Source of the DNA: Clostridium isatidis
GTDB lineage: Bacteria; Bacillota; Clostridia; Clostridiales; Clostridiaceae
DNA: 64,000 bases
Assembly: GCF_002285495.1 (NCBI RefSeq)
Contig: NZ_CP016786.1
Coordinates: 2,760,001 to 2,824,000, forward strand
Direction: 5' to 3'
The translations under genes and the position numbers were made by a program. The notes under the pieces are model-generated. The model worked only from the letters and a program-made list of their open reading frames with translations, was not told the origin of the DNA and searched no databases. Positions 1 to 7,493 of this stretch are shown one piece after another. Positions within the stretch are counted from its first letter, which is position 1. The number at the start of each line of letters is the position of its first letter.

Positions 1-714
1 ACCTTCTCCTATTGTTCCCCAGAAGTTTCCTATATCATTAATTCCTGCAACATCAAACCAGAATACTGAATTTAATGCATGGTGTAAACCAGTAGGAATT
101 AATAATCTATTAAAGAATGCATATAAACCTGATCCAATTGCTCCTGTAGAAACAATTGCCTTACCAAATGCTACTAGTGCTCCATAAACTACTGGCCATA
201 CAAAGAATAATACAAGTGATGCTAATAATGATGCTAAAGCTGTCATTATAGCAACGGATCTCTTACCACTAAAAAAACCTAAAGCATCTGGCAGCTTAGT
301 ATTTTTAAATTTATTATAGCAAGCTGCACCAATTAAACCTGAAATTATTCCAATAAATTGAGTTTGAGTTTTTGAGAATGCTGCTGGAACCTCAGCTGCA
401 TCAATTCCCTTAAACATAGCAACTGCACCTGTGCTTAGTAATGTTGTAATTACAAGCCATGAAACTAACCCTGCAAGGCCTGCTGTTCCATCATTATCAT
501 CAGACATACCAACACCAACACCTATAGCAAATAATATAGCCATATTATCGATTAAGGCTCCACCAGCCTTTAATAAAAATGCTGAAACAATACTGTTAGC
601 CCCCCATCCTGTTGGGTCAAGCCAGTAACCAATACCCATTAAAATACTTGCAACAGGTAAAGCTGCTACTGGAAGCATTAAAGATTTTCCTAGTCTTTGA
701 AGATACTTCATCAT
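1..714 (-). CDS. nagE: PTS N-acetylglucosamine-type permease, EIIC part (truncated by window edge)
   Basis: The reverse frame is open from an ATG-ATG pair at 709-714 to the window edge, so only the N-terminal 238 residues are seen. It starts MMKYLQRLGKSLMLPVAALP and ends with GLHHALNSVFWFDVAGINDI, both typical of EIIC of the glucose/GlcNAc PTS family; the FWFDVAG stretch favours NagE over PtsG. It would import and phosphorylate GlcNAc at the membrane. A GGGAGG Shine-Dalgarno lies 9 nt before the first ATG. The leader holds a promoter, a RAT site and a terminator, so antitermination control is likely. Whether EIIB and EIIA domains follow cannot be seen. Family confident, exact sugar less so. 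Confidence 0.85.
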   Translation of the reverse strand, partial: MMKYLQRLGKSLMLPVAALPVASILMGIGYWLDPTGWGANSIVSAFLLKAGGALIDNMAILFAIGVGVGMSDDNDGTAGLAGLVSWLVITTLLSTGAVAMFKGIDAAEVPAAFSKTQTQFIGIISGLIGAACYNKFKNTKLPDALGFFSGKRSVAIMTALASLLASLVLFFVWPVVYGALVAFGKAIVSTGAIGSGLYAFFNRLLIPTGLHHALNSVFWFDVAGINDIGNFWGTIGEG

Positions 715-783
715 AAAATAATTCCTCCCTTTTTATTAATACAATTTTTGACGTATATTATATATAATTCCATAAATAAACAA

Positions 784-830
784 CAAAAAAAGCCAAAAAG
801 GAATTAGGTGCATTTAATTCCTTCTTGGCT
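784..830 (-). terminator. Leader terminator of the nagE-like gene
   Basis: On the minus strand a 16-bp nearly perfect stem (arms 815-830 and 791-806, each with AGCCAA/TTGGCT ends) is followed by seven Ts. Its 5' arm overlaps the end of the RAT at 826-857, the usual arrangement for BglG/GlcT-type antitermination. Confidence 0.85.
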
Positions 831-857
831 CATGCTCAACCGTATTGATTACACGCC
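826..857 (-). promoter_or_regulatory. Ribonucleic antiterminator (RAT) of the nagE-like gene
   Basis: The minus strand reads GGCGTGTAATC then GGTTGAGCATGAGCC, close to the known GlcT RAT pattern (ACGTGTTACTG ... CAGGCATGAG). It overlaps the terminator stem at 826-830, so binding of an antiterminator protein would stop that stem forming. Confidence 0.75.
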
Positions 858-885
858 AAAATTCGTATTTTTAATTTACATACTA

Positions 886-914
886 ATAATAACATCTTAT
901 GATAAGGTTTTCAA
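886..914 (-). promoter_or_regulatory. Sigma-A-like promoter of the nagE-like gene
   Basis: On the minus strand TTGAAA (909-914) and TATTAT (886-891) are separated by exactly 17 bp. The start would fall about 20 nt before the RAT. Confidence 0.6.
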
Positions 915-1017
915 GACTTATTTCATGTCATTATGCTAATTTTTCTTAACATATCTTCAATTTTCTCAAAATATCTGTATATTCTTATATATTTTAAATT
1001 ATTTTTCTATTAATTTA

Positions 1018-1046
1018 TTGACAAATCATTGTTTATATATAATAAT
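1018..1046 (+). promoter_or_regulatory. Sigma-A-like promoter of the EIIA-Glc gene
   Basis: TTGACA at 1018-1023 is followed by an AT-rich -10 region (TATAATAAT, 1038-1046). Transcription would begin just before the RAT at 1055. Confidence 0.6.
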
Positions 1047-1054
1047 TTAATATA

Positions 1055-1083
1055 GACGTGTTACTGTTTAATCAGGCATGAGT
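1055..1083 (+). promoter_or_regulatory. Ribonucleic antiterminator (RAT) of the EIIA-Glc gene
   Basis: The segment begins GACGTGTTACTG and ends ATCAGGCATGAGT, close to the RAT of B. subtilis ptsG, the GlcT target. Its 3' half (1075-1083) is also the 5' arm of the leader terminator, so the two structures exclude each other. Confidence 0.85.
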
Positions 1084-1126
1084 CCAACAAATTAACTTTT
1101 TTAGGACTTATGCCTTTTGTTTTTTA
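1075..1126 (+). terminator. Leader terminator of the EIIA-Glc gene
   Basis: GGCATGAGTCC (1075-1085) pairs with GGACTTATGCC (1104-1114), 11 bp with one G-U, followed by TTTTGTTTTTT. Confidence 0.88.
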
Positions 1127-1240
1127 AGTTATCAATTTAATTATGGTATTTATTTTTACTATAATATAAATACTATAATTAGCATAATAAAAATTTGTAC
1201 TAGAAAGGATGTGGATTCCTGAATATATTCAGGATATATT

Positions 1241-1762
1241 ATGTTTGATTTTTTAAAGAAAATTTTCAAAACAGATTCTTCAACAACAAATGAAGTTGTA
1301 GCTAATCCTAATACACTTGTAGCTCCTGTTTCTGGTAAGGCTATTCCTTTATCAGAAGTTCCAGATCCAGTTTTCGCTGAAAAATTAGCAGGTGATGGAA
1401 TGGCTATAGTTGCAGAAGGAGATACTGTTGTAGCTCCAGCTGACGGTGTACTTACTTTAGTTTTCAAGACTAAACATGCTTTTGCTATGACATTAGACAA
1501 CGGTCTTGAATTACTTGTTCACATTGGATTAGAAACTGTTTCTCTTGAAGGAGAAGGTTTTGAACAATTAGCTGAACAAGGTGCTAGAGTTAAAGCCGGT
1601 ACACCAATAATGAAAATAGATAGAGAGCTTATTAAGAGTAAAGGATTATCTTTAGCTACTCCAGTTTTAATAACTAATGTTGATGCTGCAAAATCAATAA
1701 CTCCTGTTGAAAGTGGAGATGTTGTTGCTGGTAAAACAGAAGTAATAAGATTTGAAGTTTAA
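1241..1762 (+). CDS. crr: PTS glucose-type EIIA component (free-standing)
   Basis: The 173-residue cytoplasmic protein is a stand-alone EIIA-Glc. It takes phosphate from HPr and passes it to glucose-family EIIB domains. H94 in VHIGLETV is the expected phosphorylated residue and H79 in KTKHAF its partner, matching the two active-site histidines of E. coli EIIA-Glc. The APVSG start of the beta-sandwich is present. It sits between divergent nagE and a convergent antiterminator gene, and has its own RAT-terminator leader. AGGA at 1231-1234 is the likely ribosome site and is half of an 18-bp palindrome. The GlcNAc-type permease and the IICB at 46405 are its likely partners. Confidence 0.93.
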   Translation: MFDFLKKIFKTDSSTTNEVVANPNTLVAPVSGKAIPLSEVPDPVFAEKLAGDGMAIVAEGDTVVAPADGVLTLVFKTKHAFAMTLDNGLELLVHIGLETVSLEGEGFEQLAEQGARVKAGTPIMKIDRELIKSKGLSLATPVLITNVDAAKSITPVESGDVVAGKTEVIRFEV

Positions 1763-1768
1763 TAAACA

Positions 1769-1800
1769 TAAAAATCAGCCTAAAATTAGGCTGATTTTTT
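1769..1800. terminator. Bidirectional terminator between EIIA-Glc and the antiterminator gene
   Basis: AAAAATCAGCCTAA / TTAGGCTGATTTTTT forms a stem with A/T tracts on both sides; the two genes converge on it. Confidence 0.9.
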
Positions 1801-2659
1801 ATTTGCTTAATGAAACTTTAAATCTTTCTATGTGCATTGCTAAATATGCTATCTCGTCTTCGGAAATATTATCTATCTCTAATATTTTACAAATTATTTT
1901 GCCTACCTCAGATGCTATCTTATAAGATAATCTATATCTTTTCCTAATAACATCTATTAAATCATTTTTTATTGGAGAATTTGTCATGATTCTTTCAATA
2001 GTAAATCTTATATGTGTTAAAAATCTTGCATAATCTAAAGATTTCTTATTTATTTTTACCTTTAATCTTTTTTCTACATGTTGAACTATAGCATTACTTA
2101 AATAACTGGATTTAATTGTAGTTGATAACTTTCCATTATTTCTTGCCGAATGAATATGAAGTGTGATAAAACCCTTTTCTCCTTCAGGTATTTCTATTTG
2201 TAACTCTTTTTTAATTCTATCAGAAATTTTTTGAGAAAGTTGAAATTCTTGAGGATATAATGTTTGTATCTCAACTAAAAATGGATTTTGTATTTCCTCA
2301 TTATTTTTTAATCTTTTTATTGCATAATATAAGTGATCAACTAAGCTTATATGAATATTTTCACTAAGTTCTTCCCCTAATTCATCTACTATTTCTGCAA
2401 TTACTTCTTCAACTATTACTATTAAATCGCTATCTACCCTATTTACAATTTCATTAAAATTCCTTTGATTATCTTCATTTTCAATAATAAAAATCTTCTC
2501 TACTACAGTGCCTTTTTTTATAATTTCTCCAGGTTTTTTTCCAAATCCTATTCCTTTTTGAAATAATATTTTTTCCCTCTCATCTTCTTTTACCAATAAA
2601 ATATTATTATTAAAAGATTTTATCACTTCCGAATCACTATTTAATACAATATTCTTCAT
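1799..2659 (-). CDS. glcT: BglG/LicT/GlcT-family transcription antiterminator
   Basis: This 286-residue RNA-binding regulator has a CAT-like RNA-binding domain (about residues 1-60) followed by two PRD modules (about 70-170 and 175-280) with phosphorylatable histidines in DHLYYAIKRL, HIHSAR, LTHIRF and AMHIERF. Phosphorylation by PTS proteins sets its dimerisation and RAT binding in this family. It converges on the EIIA-Glc gene, and two RATs lie within 1.7 kb, so both nearby PTS genes are the obvious targets. The symbol is by analogy; its true sugar signal may be GlcNAc rather than glucose. Confidence 0.88.
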   Translation of the reverse strand: MKNIVLNSDSEVIKSFNNNILLVKEDEREKILFQKGIGFGKKPGEIIKKGTVVEKIFIIENEDNQRNFNEIVNRVDSDLIVIVEEVIAEIVDELGEELSENIHISLVDHLYYAIKRLKNNEEIQNPFLVEIQTLYPQEFQLSQKISDRIKKELQIEIPEGEKGFITLHIHSARNNGKLSTTIKSSYLSNAIVQHVEKRLKVKINKKSLDYARFLTHIRFTIERIMTNSPIKNDLIDVIRKRYRLSYKIASEVGKIICKILEIDNISEDEIAYLAMHIERFKVSLSK

Positions 2660-2698
2660 ATTTCCTTCCTCACATAATATTATTTGCCTAAAATTTAT

Positions 2699-3631
2699 CT
2701 AATCTAATATTTTATAAAATGTTAAATGATCTCTCCAAGCCCCATTTATGAATAAATATTTTTCATTTAAGCCTATTTCTTTAAAACCACAAGATATTAA
2801 TACACCCTTTGATCTTTCATTATCAACTAATACAGAAGCTTCAATTCTATGTAAATCTAATTCTTCCTTTGCATATTTTGCAACAAGCATTACAGCTTCC
2901 TTCATATAACCTTTTCCTTGAAAATCCTTATCTATTGAATATCCTATAATTCCACTTTTAAAAACACCATTTACTATATTTGATAACTTTATTTTACCTA
3001 TTAAATAACTATCTTTATAAATTCCAAAATCATAAGCTGATCCATTCATCAATTGTCTATAACTTTCTAACAACATAGATTTATGAGTTTCATAAGTATA
3101 GAAGCTTTTGTCTCTTAAAGGTTCATAAGGTCTTAAATGTTCTTCATTCCTTATATAATAATCCAATAAATCCTTTGCAGCATCTGGTGTGAAGTTTCTT
3201 ACATTTATATTTCTTCCTTTCAAATCTATTAAAAATCTTCTATTTATATCATTATATTCAATTCTATTTATTCCAAAACTTAATTCATCTAAAAATATTC
3301 CATTTGCAAAAAGATTTTCTGTAAATATTCCCTCTAAAGTAAATCCTAAATCTAAAAAGGCTCTATAATCTATATTCTCATTTACATATATATTAACTTT
3401 ATATATATCATTATCCTTAAATATAGCTTTTAAAATACTCTCTATTGTTTCTCTTAACAAATCATGTTTATTTTCTCTATAAAACTTAAATTTAACTGTA
3501 CACTTTTTATTATCCCTATCAAACTCTATTATTGTAAATCTACCTATAAATATATTATTAATATCCTTTACAATATAATCACTTAAGGTTCCCTTAACCA
3601 ATTCTATAGTTACTGTTTTGTTATCATTCAT
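2699..3631 (-). CDS. GNAT-family N-acetyltransferase with a second, degenerate GNAT-like half
   Basis: 310 residues. The C-terminal half (about 140-310) is a RimJ/RimL-type acetyltransferase: RNFTPDAAKDLLDYY, the acetyl-CoA loop region DKDFQGKGYMKEA, then LHRIEASVLVDNERSKGVLISCGF. The N-terminal 135 residues look like the tail half of another GNAT domain (VNIYVNENIDYRAFLDLGF) without a complete CoA-binding loop. The substrate is unknown. An AGGAG site precedes the ATG. It lies 39 bp upstream of the antiterminator gene on the same strand. Confidence 0.8.
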   Translation of the reverse strand: MNDNKTVTIELVKGTLSDYIVKDINNIFIGRFTIIEFDRDNKKCTVKFKFYRENKHDLLRETIESILKAIFKDNDIYKVNIYVNENIDYRAFLDLGFTLEGIFTENLFANGIFLDELSFGINRIEYNDINRRFLIDLKGRNINVRNFTPDAAKDLLDYYIRNEEHLRPYEPLRDKSFYTYETHKSMLLESYRQLMNGSAYDFGIYKDSYLIGKIKLSNIVNGVFKSGIIGYSIDKDFQGKGYMKEAVMLVAKYAKEELDLHRIEASVLVDNERSKGVLISCGFKEIGLNEKYLFINGAWRDHLTFYKILD

Positions 3632-3756
3632 ATGTTTTCTCCTCAGAATATACTTATAAACCTATTATACATATAAATTATATCCTTTTACAATATTACA
3701 CATTATTTATAAATAACCTTCATATAATTAATAAGAACTTTAAGAGGTGTTTTCTA

Positions 3757-4413
3757 ATGCTATCTAAAATGAATAAAACAAAAAAGTTTTTTAAAAAAAT
3801 AATTTTTCGAATTATTATTATATTATTATTTTTTATTTTAATAAATTCTTTTTTACAAGGTAAGTTTAGAAAATATAAGGCGGATACTCCTTCGTTTAAT
3901 AATATAAGCTATATTTCTGAAGAAAGTTTAATAAGGAAAATTAATGGGGTTAATAAATTAATAACCTTAGAATTAGAACTTTCACAAATAGTAACAATAG
4001 ATAAAAGCATTGGTAATTTAGATTTACTTAAAAAGTACAAAAGAATAAATTTTTTTGCTGATTGTTCTTATTATATAGATTTATCTATAATAAAAGAAGA
4101 GGATATTATAATAAATCAAGAAAAAAAACTCTTATTTTTAACTGTTCCAAAACCAAAAATATATAATATTTCGATTAATGAAGATAAAACTATATTTGAA
4201 GCATCACAAAATGGTTTTCTTAGATTTGGAGAAATAAAATTATCTACAGAAGAATTTAACTCCCTTCAAGATGAAGTTCTTACTAATTTTGAAGAAAAGC
4301 TTAAAGGCAATGAAATATATCAAGAAGCATTGAATAAAAGTAAAATATCACTGGAAAACTTTTTATTAAGTTTAATAAAAGAAGATCTAGAAATTAAAAT
4401 ATACTTCAAATAA
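3757..4413 (+). CDS. DUF4230 family membrane-anchored protein
   Basis: 218 residues. A basic N-terminus (KMNKTKKFFKKII) is followed by one hydrophobic helix (about residues 18-33), then an extracytoplasmic domain resembling DUF4230 (ELELSQIVTIDKSIGN ... LLFLTVPKPKIYNISIN). The function of this family is not established. AGAGGTG precedes the ATG. It is followed by msrA after 74 bp on the same strand. Confidence 0.7.
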   Translation: MLSKMNKTKKFFKKIIFRIIIILLFFILINSFLQGKFRKYKADTPSFNNISYISEESLIRKINGVNKLITLELELSQIVTIDKSIGNLDLLKKYKRINFFADCSYYIDLSIIKEEDIIINQEKKLLFLTVPKPKIYNISINEDKTIFEASQNGFLRFGEIKLSTEEFNSLQDEVLTNFEEKLKGNEIYQEALNKSKISLENFLLSLIKEDLEIKIYFK

Positions 4414-4487
4414 ATATTTACTAAATAGTTTTTAAGAGTATAATATATTTAAATCATTTTAAATCTACATTTAAAGGAGATGAGCAA

Positions 4488-4958
4488 ATGAAAAAAATAG
4501 TTCTAGCTGGTGGCTGTTTTTGGGGAGTTGAAGAATTTTTATCAAGAATTCCAGGCGTTATAGAAACAGAAGTAGGCTATTCTAATGGAAGAACAAAGAA
4601 TCCTACTTATGAAGAGGTTTGTAATAACAATACATATTTTGCTGAAACTTGCTTAGTAACTTATGATGAAAATATAGTATCTCTAGAAAAAATTCTTAAA
4701 GAATACTGGTCAATTATAGATCCAACTACACTAAATAAACAAGGCAATGATGTTGGAAGTCAATATAGAACAGGAATTTATTATTTAGATGATGATGATT
4801 TAGATATTATATTAAAAAGCAAAGAAGAAGAGCAGAAAAAATATGAAAAAAGAATTGTAACTGAAGTTAAGCCTCTTGTTAATTATTATAAAGCTGAAGA
4901 ATATCATCAAAAATATCTAAAGAAAAATCCTAATGGATATTGTCATATAAAATTATAA
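4488..4958 (+). CDS. msrA: Peptide-methionine (S)-S-oxide reductase MsrA
   Basis: The 156-residue enzyme reduces methionine-S-sulfoxide in proteins. The catalytic motif GGCFWGVEEF starts at residue 8 (C10 nucleophile), followed by GVIETEVGYSNG and GNDVGSQYRTGIYY, all MsrA hallmarks. The usual TGHAE segment reads NTYFAET here. The AAGGAGATGAGCAA leader gives a good ribosome site. A strong terminator follows. Confidence 0.95.
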   Translation: MKKIVLAGGCFWGVEEFLSRIPGVIETEVGYSNGRTKNPTYEEVCNNNTYFAETCLVTYDENIVSLEKILKEYWSIIDPTTLNKQGNDVGSQYRTGIYYLDDDDLDIILKSKEEEQKKYEKRIVTEVKPLVNYYKAEEYHQKYLKKNPNGYCHIKL

Positions 4959-5052
4959 TTTCTACTATTTGTATTTTAAAATTTTTACATATTATTTGAA
5001 GTTTTAATTTTAATATATTAACATATAAATCTATTTATATTTATATAAAAAG

Positions 5053-5099
5053 AACTCTATTATCTATAATTAATATAGTTTAATAGAGTTCCCTTTTTA
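5053..5099. terminator. Terminator downstream of msrA, also usable by the GNB/LNB operon
   Basis: AACTCTATTA (5053-5062) pairs with TAATAGAGTT (5081-5090). T-rich runs occur on both sides, and the msrA gene and the GNB/LNB operon converge here. Confidence 0.8.
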
Positions 5100-5115
5100 T
5101 TATAATTATTTATGG

Positions 5116-5283
5116 TTACTTATTCTTTCTATTGTACAAGAATAATTGAGTAAGAAGTCCTGTTAAACCGGCTAACATAACGCACAAACCTTGAATTCCA
5201 ATATGTTTTTGACCTATAATTATCATTCCTAAAAATATTATAAAAGCAATAATATTAATAGTAATTTTTGCCGCTGTACTCAT
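5116..5283 (-). CDS. 55-residue membrane protein at the end of the GNB/LNB operon
   Basis: The ORF reads MSTAAKITINIIAFIIFLGM and continues with two hydrophobic stretches (about residues 6-23 and 30-50), ending YNRKNK. GGAGATG lies just upstream of the ATG. The start is 35 bp after the present stop of the phosphorylase gene and only 3 bp after the stop of that gene's alternative reading frame, which suggests translational coupling. It is probably a small inner-membrane accessory of the transporter or phosphorylase. I do not recognise a characterised homologue. Confidence 0.75.
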   Translation of the reverse strand: MSTAAKITINIIAFIIFLGMIIIGQKHIGIQGLCVMLAGLTGLLTQLFLYNRKNK

Positions 5284-5318
5284 AGACTACATCTCCATCC
5301 ATCTGATTTCACCAGGTT

Positions 5319-7451
5319 CTAAAGTGACTTCACTCTATTTCCTTCATCATCATAGACATTTGTAACCTGTTCTTTATCTGTGTTATTTAAAATAGCATAT
5401 TTCTTTATGCTTGGATACGCATGTACTTCGCAATATAAGTTGTCTGCATACCATTTCTTAAATTCATCTTCTTTATGTGCTGAATAATATAAAGCTCTCA
5501 TTAATATTCGAGTATTTTGCTCAGAATATGGAAGTCCTGCAATGTAAACACATCTTCCCTTTCCATAATCATTGCTTGCCATATTAACTTCTCCATTGCT
5601 ATAAGCAATTATTTGTGTAGATAACTTTATAGCATAAATATTTTTCATTCCTTCACCAAAATCATAATCTTCTACTATATCTTCTGTAATAAAGTGTTTT
5701 TCTACTGGTGTATGGAAATACTTATCAGTGTGTAATGTAAAATCTAATTCTTTATCTACTCCAAATGCATCTGCTAATTGGAAGAAACGACCGCCATGTT
5801 CAACAGCTGTTGGTTCACCAACTCCAACAAATCCTCCACCGTTATAAATCCATTCACGTATAGTTGATACAAATTCAGGATCCTTCCAAATATCTCCACC
5901 AGAGAATGCTGTATGAGCATCTCCAGCATTTATTATTACATCAATATCTTTTGGAATACCATTCTGTTTTATATCATCAAAGCTAATAAATGTTACATCT
6001 ACGCTGGCTCCACTTAGTGCATCTAAAATTCCATTGTAAGAATAAATTTGCTTGCAGTATAAAGCATGAGCAACCATATAAGCATGCCAACTTCTTAATT
6101 TTCCCCAGCTATTTAATATTGCTACCTTTAATCCACAATATGGAGTTACTCCATTAATAGTATCATAAATTTCTCTAAATTCATCGCAAACCTTTTTTAT
6201 ATAATCAACAAATTTAGGGAATTTATAAGCCAGGCTTGGATATCCACCATATCCTATACGATCTACTGGTTTTCTCATAATAGCACGTCTTGCACCTAAC
6301 CAATTTTCTGTAGCTTCTATAGTTGGGTCATTTCCTTCACGGAAAACATCTGGGAAGAAATATGGTAAAAACCTACCTTCTCTATATTTTACTCCTGGAA
6401 TATCAGCTATTAAACGAAGAGTAGCTCCTCCTCCAACACTTCCTACAACTGCGTCTAAACCTATTTCCGGAAAATATTTACCATATGGTTCAGTACCTAT
6501 CCAGTTATCTCCAAGGAACATCATTGCTTCTTTTCCTGCTTCATGCGTTAAATCTACAAGTTCCTTTGCCATTTTAGCAACAAATCTTTGAGTAAAATCC
6601 ATATAGTCTAAATATTCCTTTGTAGGAACACAAAAGCTTGAATTATAATATCCATTTTGTACAAATACTTCTGGACGTAATCTATATCCATATTCTTTTT
6701 CAAAAGCTAAAATTGCTTCTGTAGATACACTTGCTCCATATCCACACCAGTCTACAAACTTTTCTTTACCTAAGTTATTGAATATTAATGTAAAGTGATA
6801 AAAGAATGTTGTAAAACGTACAACATCTGTATCTGGATTGTCCTTTAACCATTGTTTTAAATATTCAACAACATATTTATTTGCATTTTCTTTTCTTACA
6901 TCAAAAGGTATATCATGAGGAACTTTATCCCCCCAATTATTTGTAATATGGTTATACATTTGCGTTGGATCCCATATTAAATATGCAAGGAAAGAAACTG
7001 TATATTCATGGAAAGGAGTGCATCCCTTTACTATAACTACATCCCTATCTTTATCATATTCCCAATTCTCAACTGGAATAACTTCATTAGCAGTTCTATC
7101 TATAACTTCCCACCATTCCTTTGGATCATGAATATAATCAGCTTTTACTTGTTGATCAAAATAAGTATCTAAGAAACTTATTTCTATTGTATCGGATGTT
7201 GCTAATACATATTGACTCATTAAATAAGCTTGTTGACATTCATCCATATGTTTTTCTGCAAAATCATTATGATGACGTGCAACAAAATATGTTGTATAAA
7301 TCTTTGCTTCTAACTTTTTAATATCATCACTAAGTTTTGTTCCATCGCTATCACGAATAGCATCTGCACCCCAACGAGATAATAATTCTTTTGTCTCCTT
7401 AAGAAAATTACTTTCACTCGGTAACGTTACTCTACCTTTAGTCTTTGCCAT
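5319..7451 (-). CDS. lnpA: 1,3-beta-galactosyl-N-acetylhexosamine phosphorylase (GH112), frameshifted near the C-terminus
   Basis: This cytoplasmic enzyme splits galacto-N-biose/lacto-N-biose with phosphate into galactose-1-phosphate and GalNAc or GlcNAc. It has 710 residues, close to family length. FLGDNWIGTEPYG (D315) matches the GH112 acid/base aspartate region, followed by VVGSVGGGATLR and the beta/alpha core. The ORF ends NRVKSL*, but shifting frame at about 5331 gives EVTLEPGEIRWMEM ending at 5287, 3 bp before the next gene. This looks like a one-base loss that replaces the last 14 residues with KSL. Specificity between GNB/LNB and the galactosyl-rhamnose relatives cannot be settled by eye. 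Confidence 0.9.
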   Translation of the reverse strand: MAKTKGRVTLPSESNFLKETKELLSRWGADAIRDSDGTKLSDDIKKLEAKIYTTYFVARHHNDFAEKHMDECQQAYLMSQYVLATSDTIEISFLDTYFDQQVKADYIHDPKEWWEVIDRTANEVIPVENWEYDKDRDVVIVKGCTPFHEYTVSFLAYLIWDPTQMYNHITNNWGDKVPHDIPFDVRKENANKYVVEYLKQWLKDNPDTDVVRFTTFFYHFTLIFNNLGKEKFVDWCGYGASVSTEAILAFEKEYGYRLRPEVFVQNGYYNSSFCVPTKEYLDYMDFTQRFVAKMAKELVDLTHEAGKEAMMFLGDNWIGTEPYGKYFPEIGLDAVVGSVGGGATLRLIADIPGVKYREGRFLPYFFPDVFREGNDPTIEATENWLGARRAIMRKPVDRIGYGGYPSLAYKFPKFVDYIKKVCDEFREIYDTINGVTPYCGLKVAILNSWGKLRSWHAYMVAHALYCKQIYSYNGILDALSGASVDVTFISFDDIKQNGIPKDIDVIINAGDAHTAFSGGDIWKDPEFVSTIREWIYNGGGFVGVGEPTAVEHGGRFFQLADAFGVDKELDFTLHTDKYFHTPVEKHFITEDIVEDYDFGEGMKNIYAIKLSTQIIAYSNGEVNMASNDYGKGRCVYIAGLPYSEQNTRILMRALYYSAHKEDEFKKWYADNLYCEVHAYPSIKKYAILNNTDKEQVTNVYDDEGNRVKSL

Positions 7452-7493
7452 AATAATATACTCCTCCTAATTTTTCACCTAATCTATAATCTA

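Noticed and set aside
431..628. Plus-strand ORF of 65 residues
   Set aside because: Antisense shadow of the open nagE-like frame, which continues past the window edge and matches a known family.
1209..1256. Possible 15-residue leader peptide overlapping the EIIA-Glc start
   Set aside because: Its ATG lies inside the putative ribosome site and there is no attenuation-type codon run.
1159..1500. ORF of 113 residues antisense to the EIIA-Glc gene
   Set aside because: Shadow of a well-supported gene; no ribosome site and no family resemblance.
5319..7451. Calling the phosphorylase a pseudogene
   Set aside because: The frame is open over 710 residues with catalytic residues intact; only the last 14 residues are affected.
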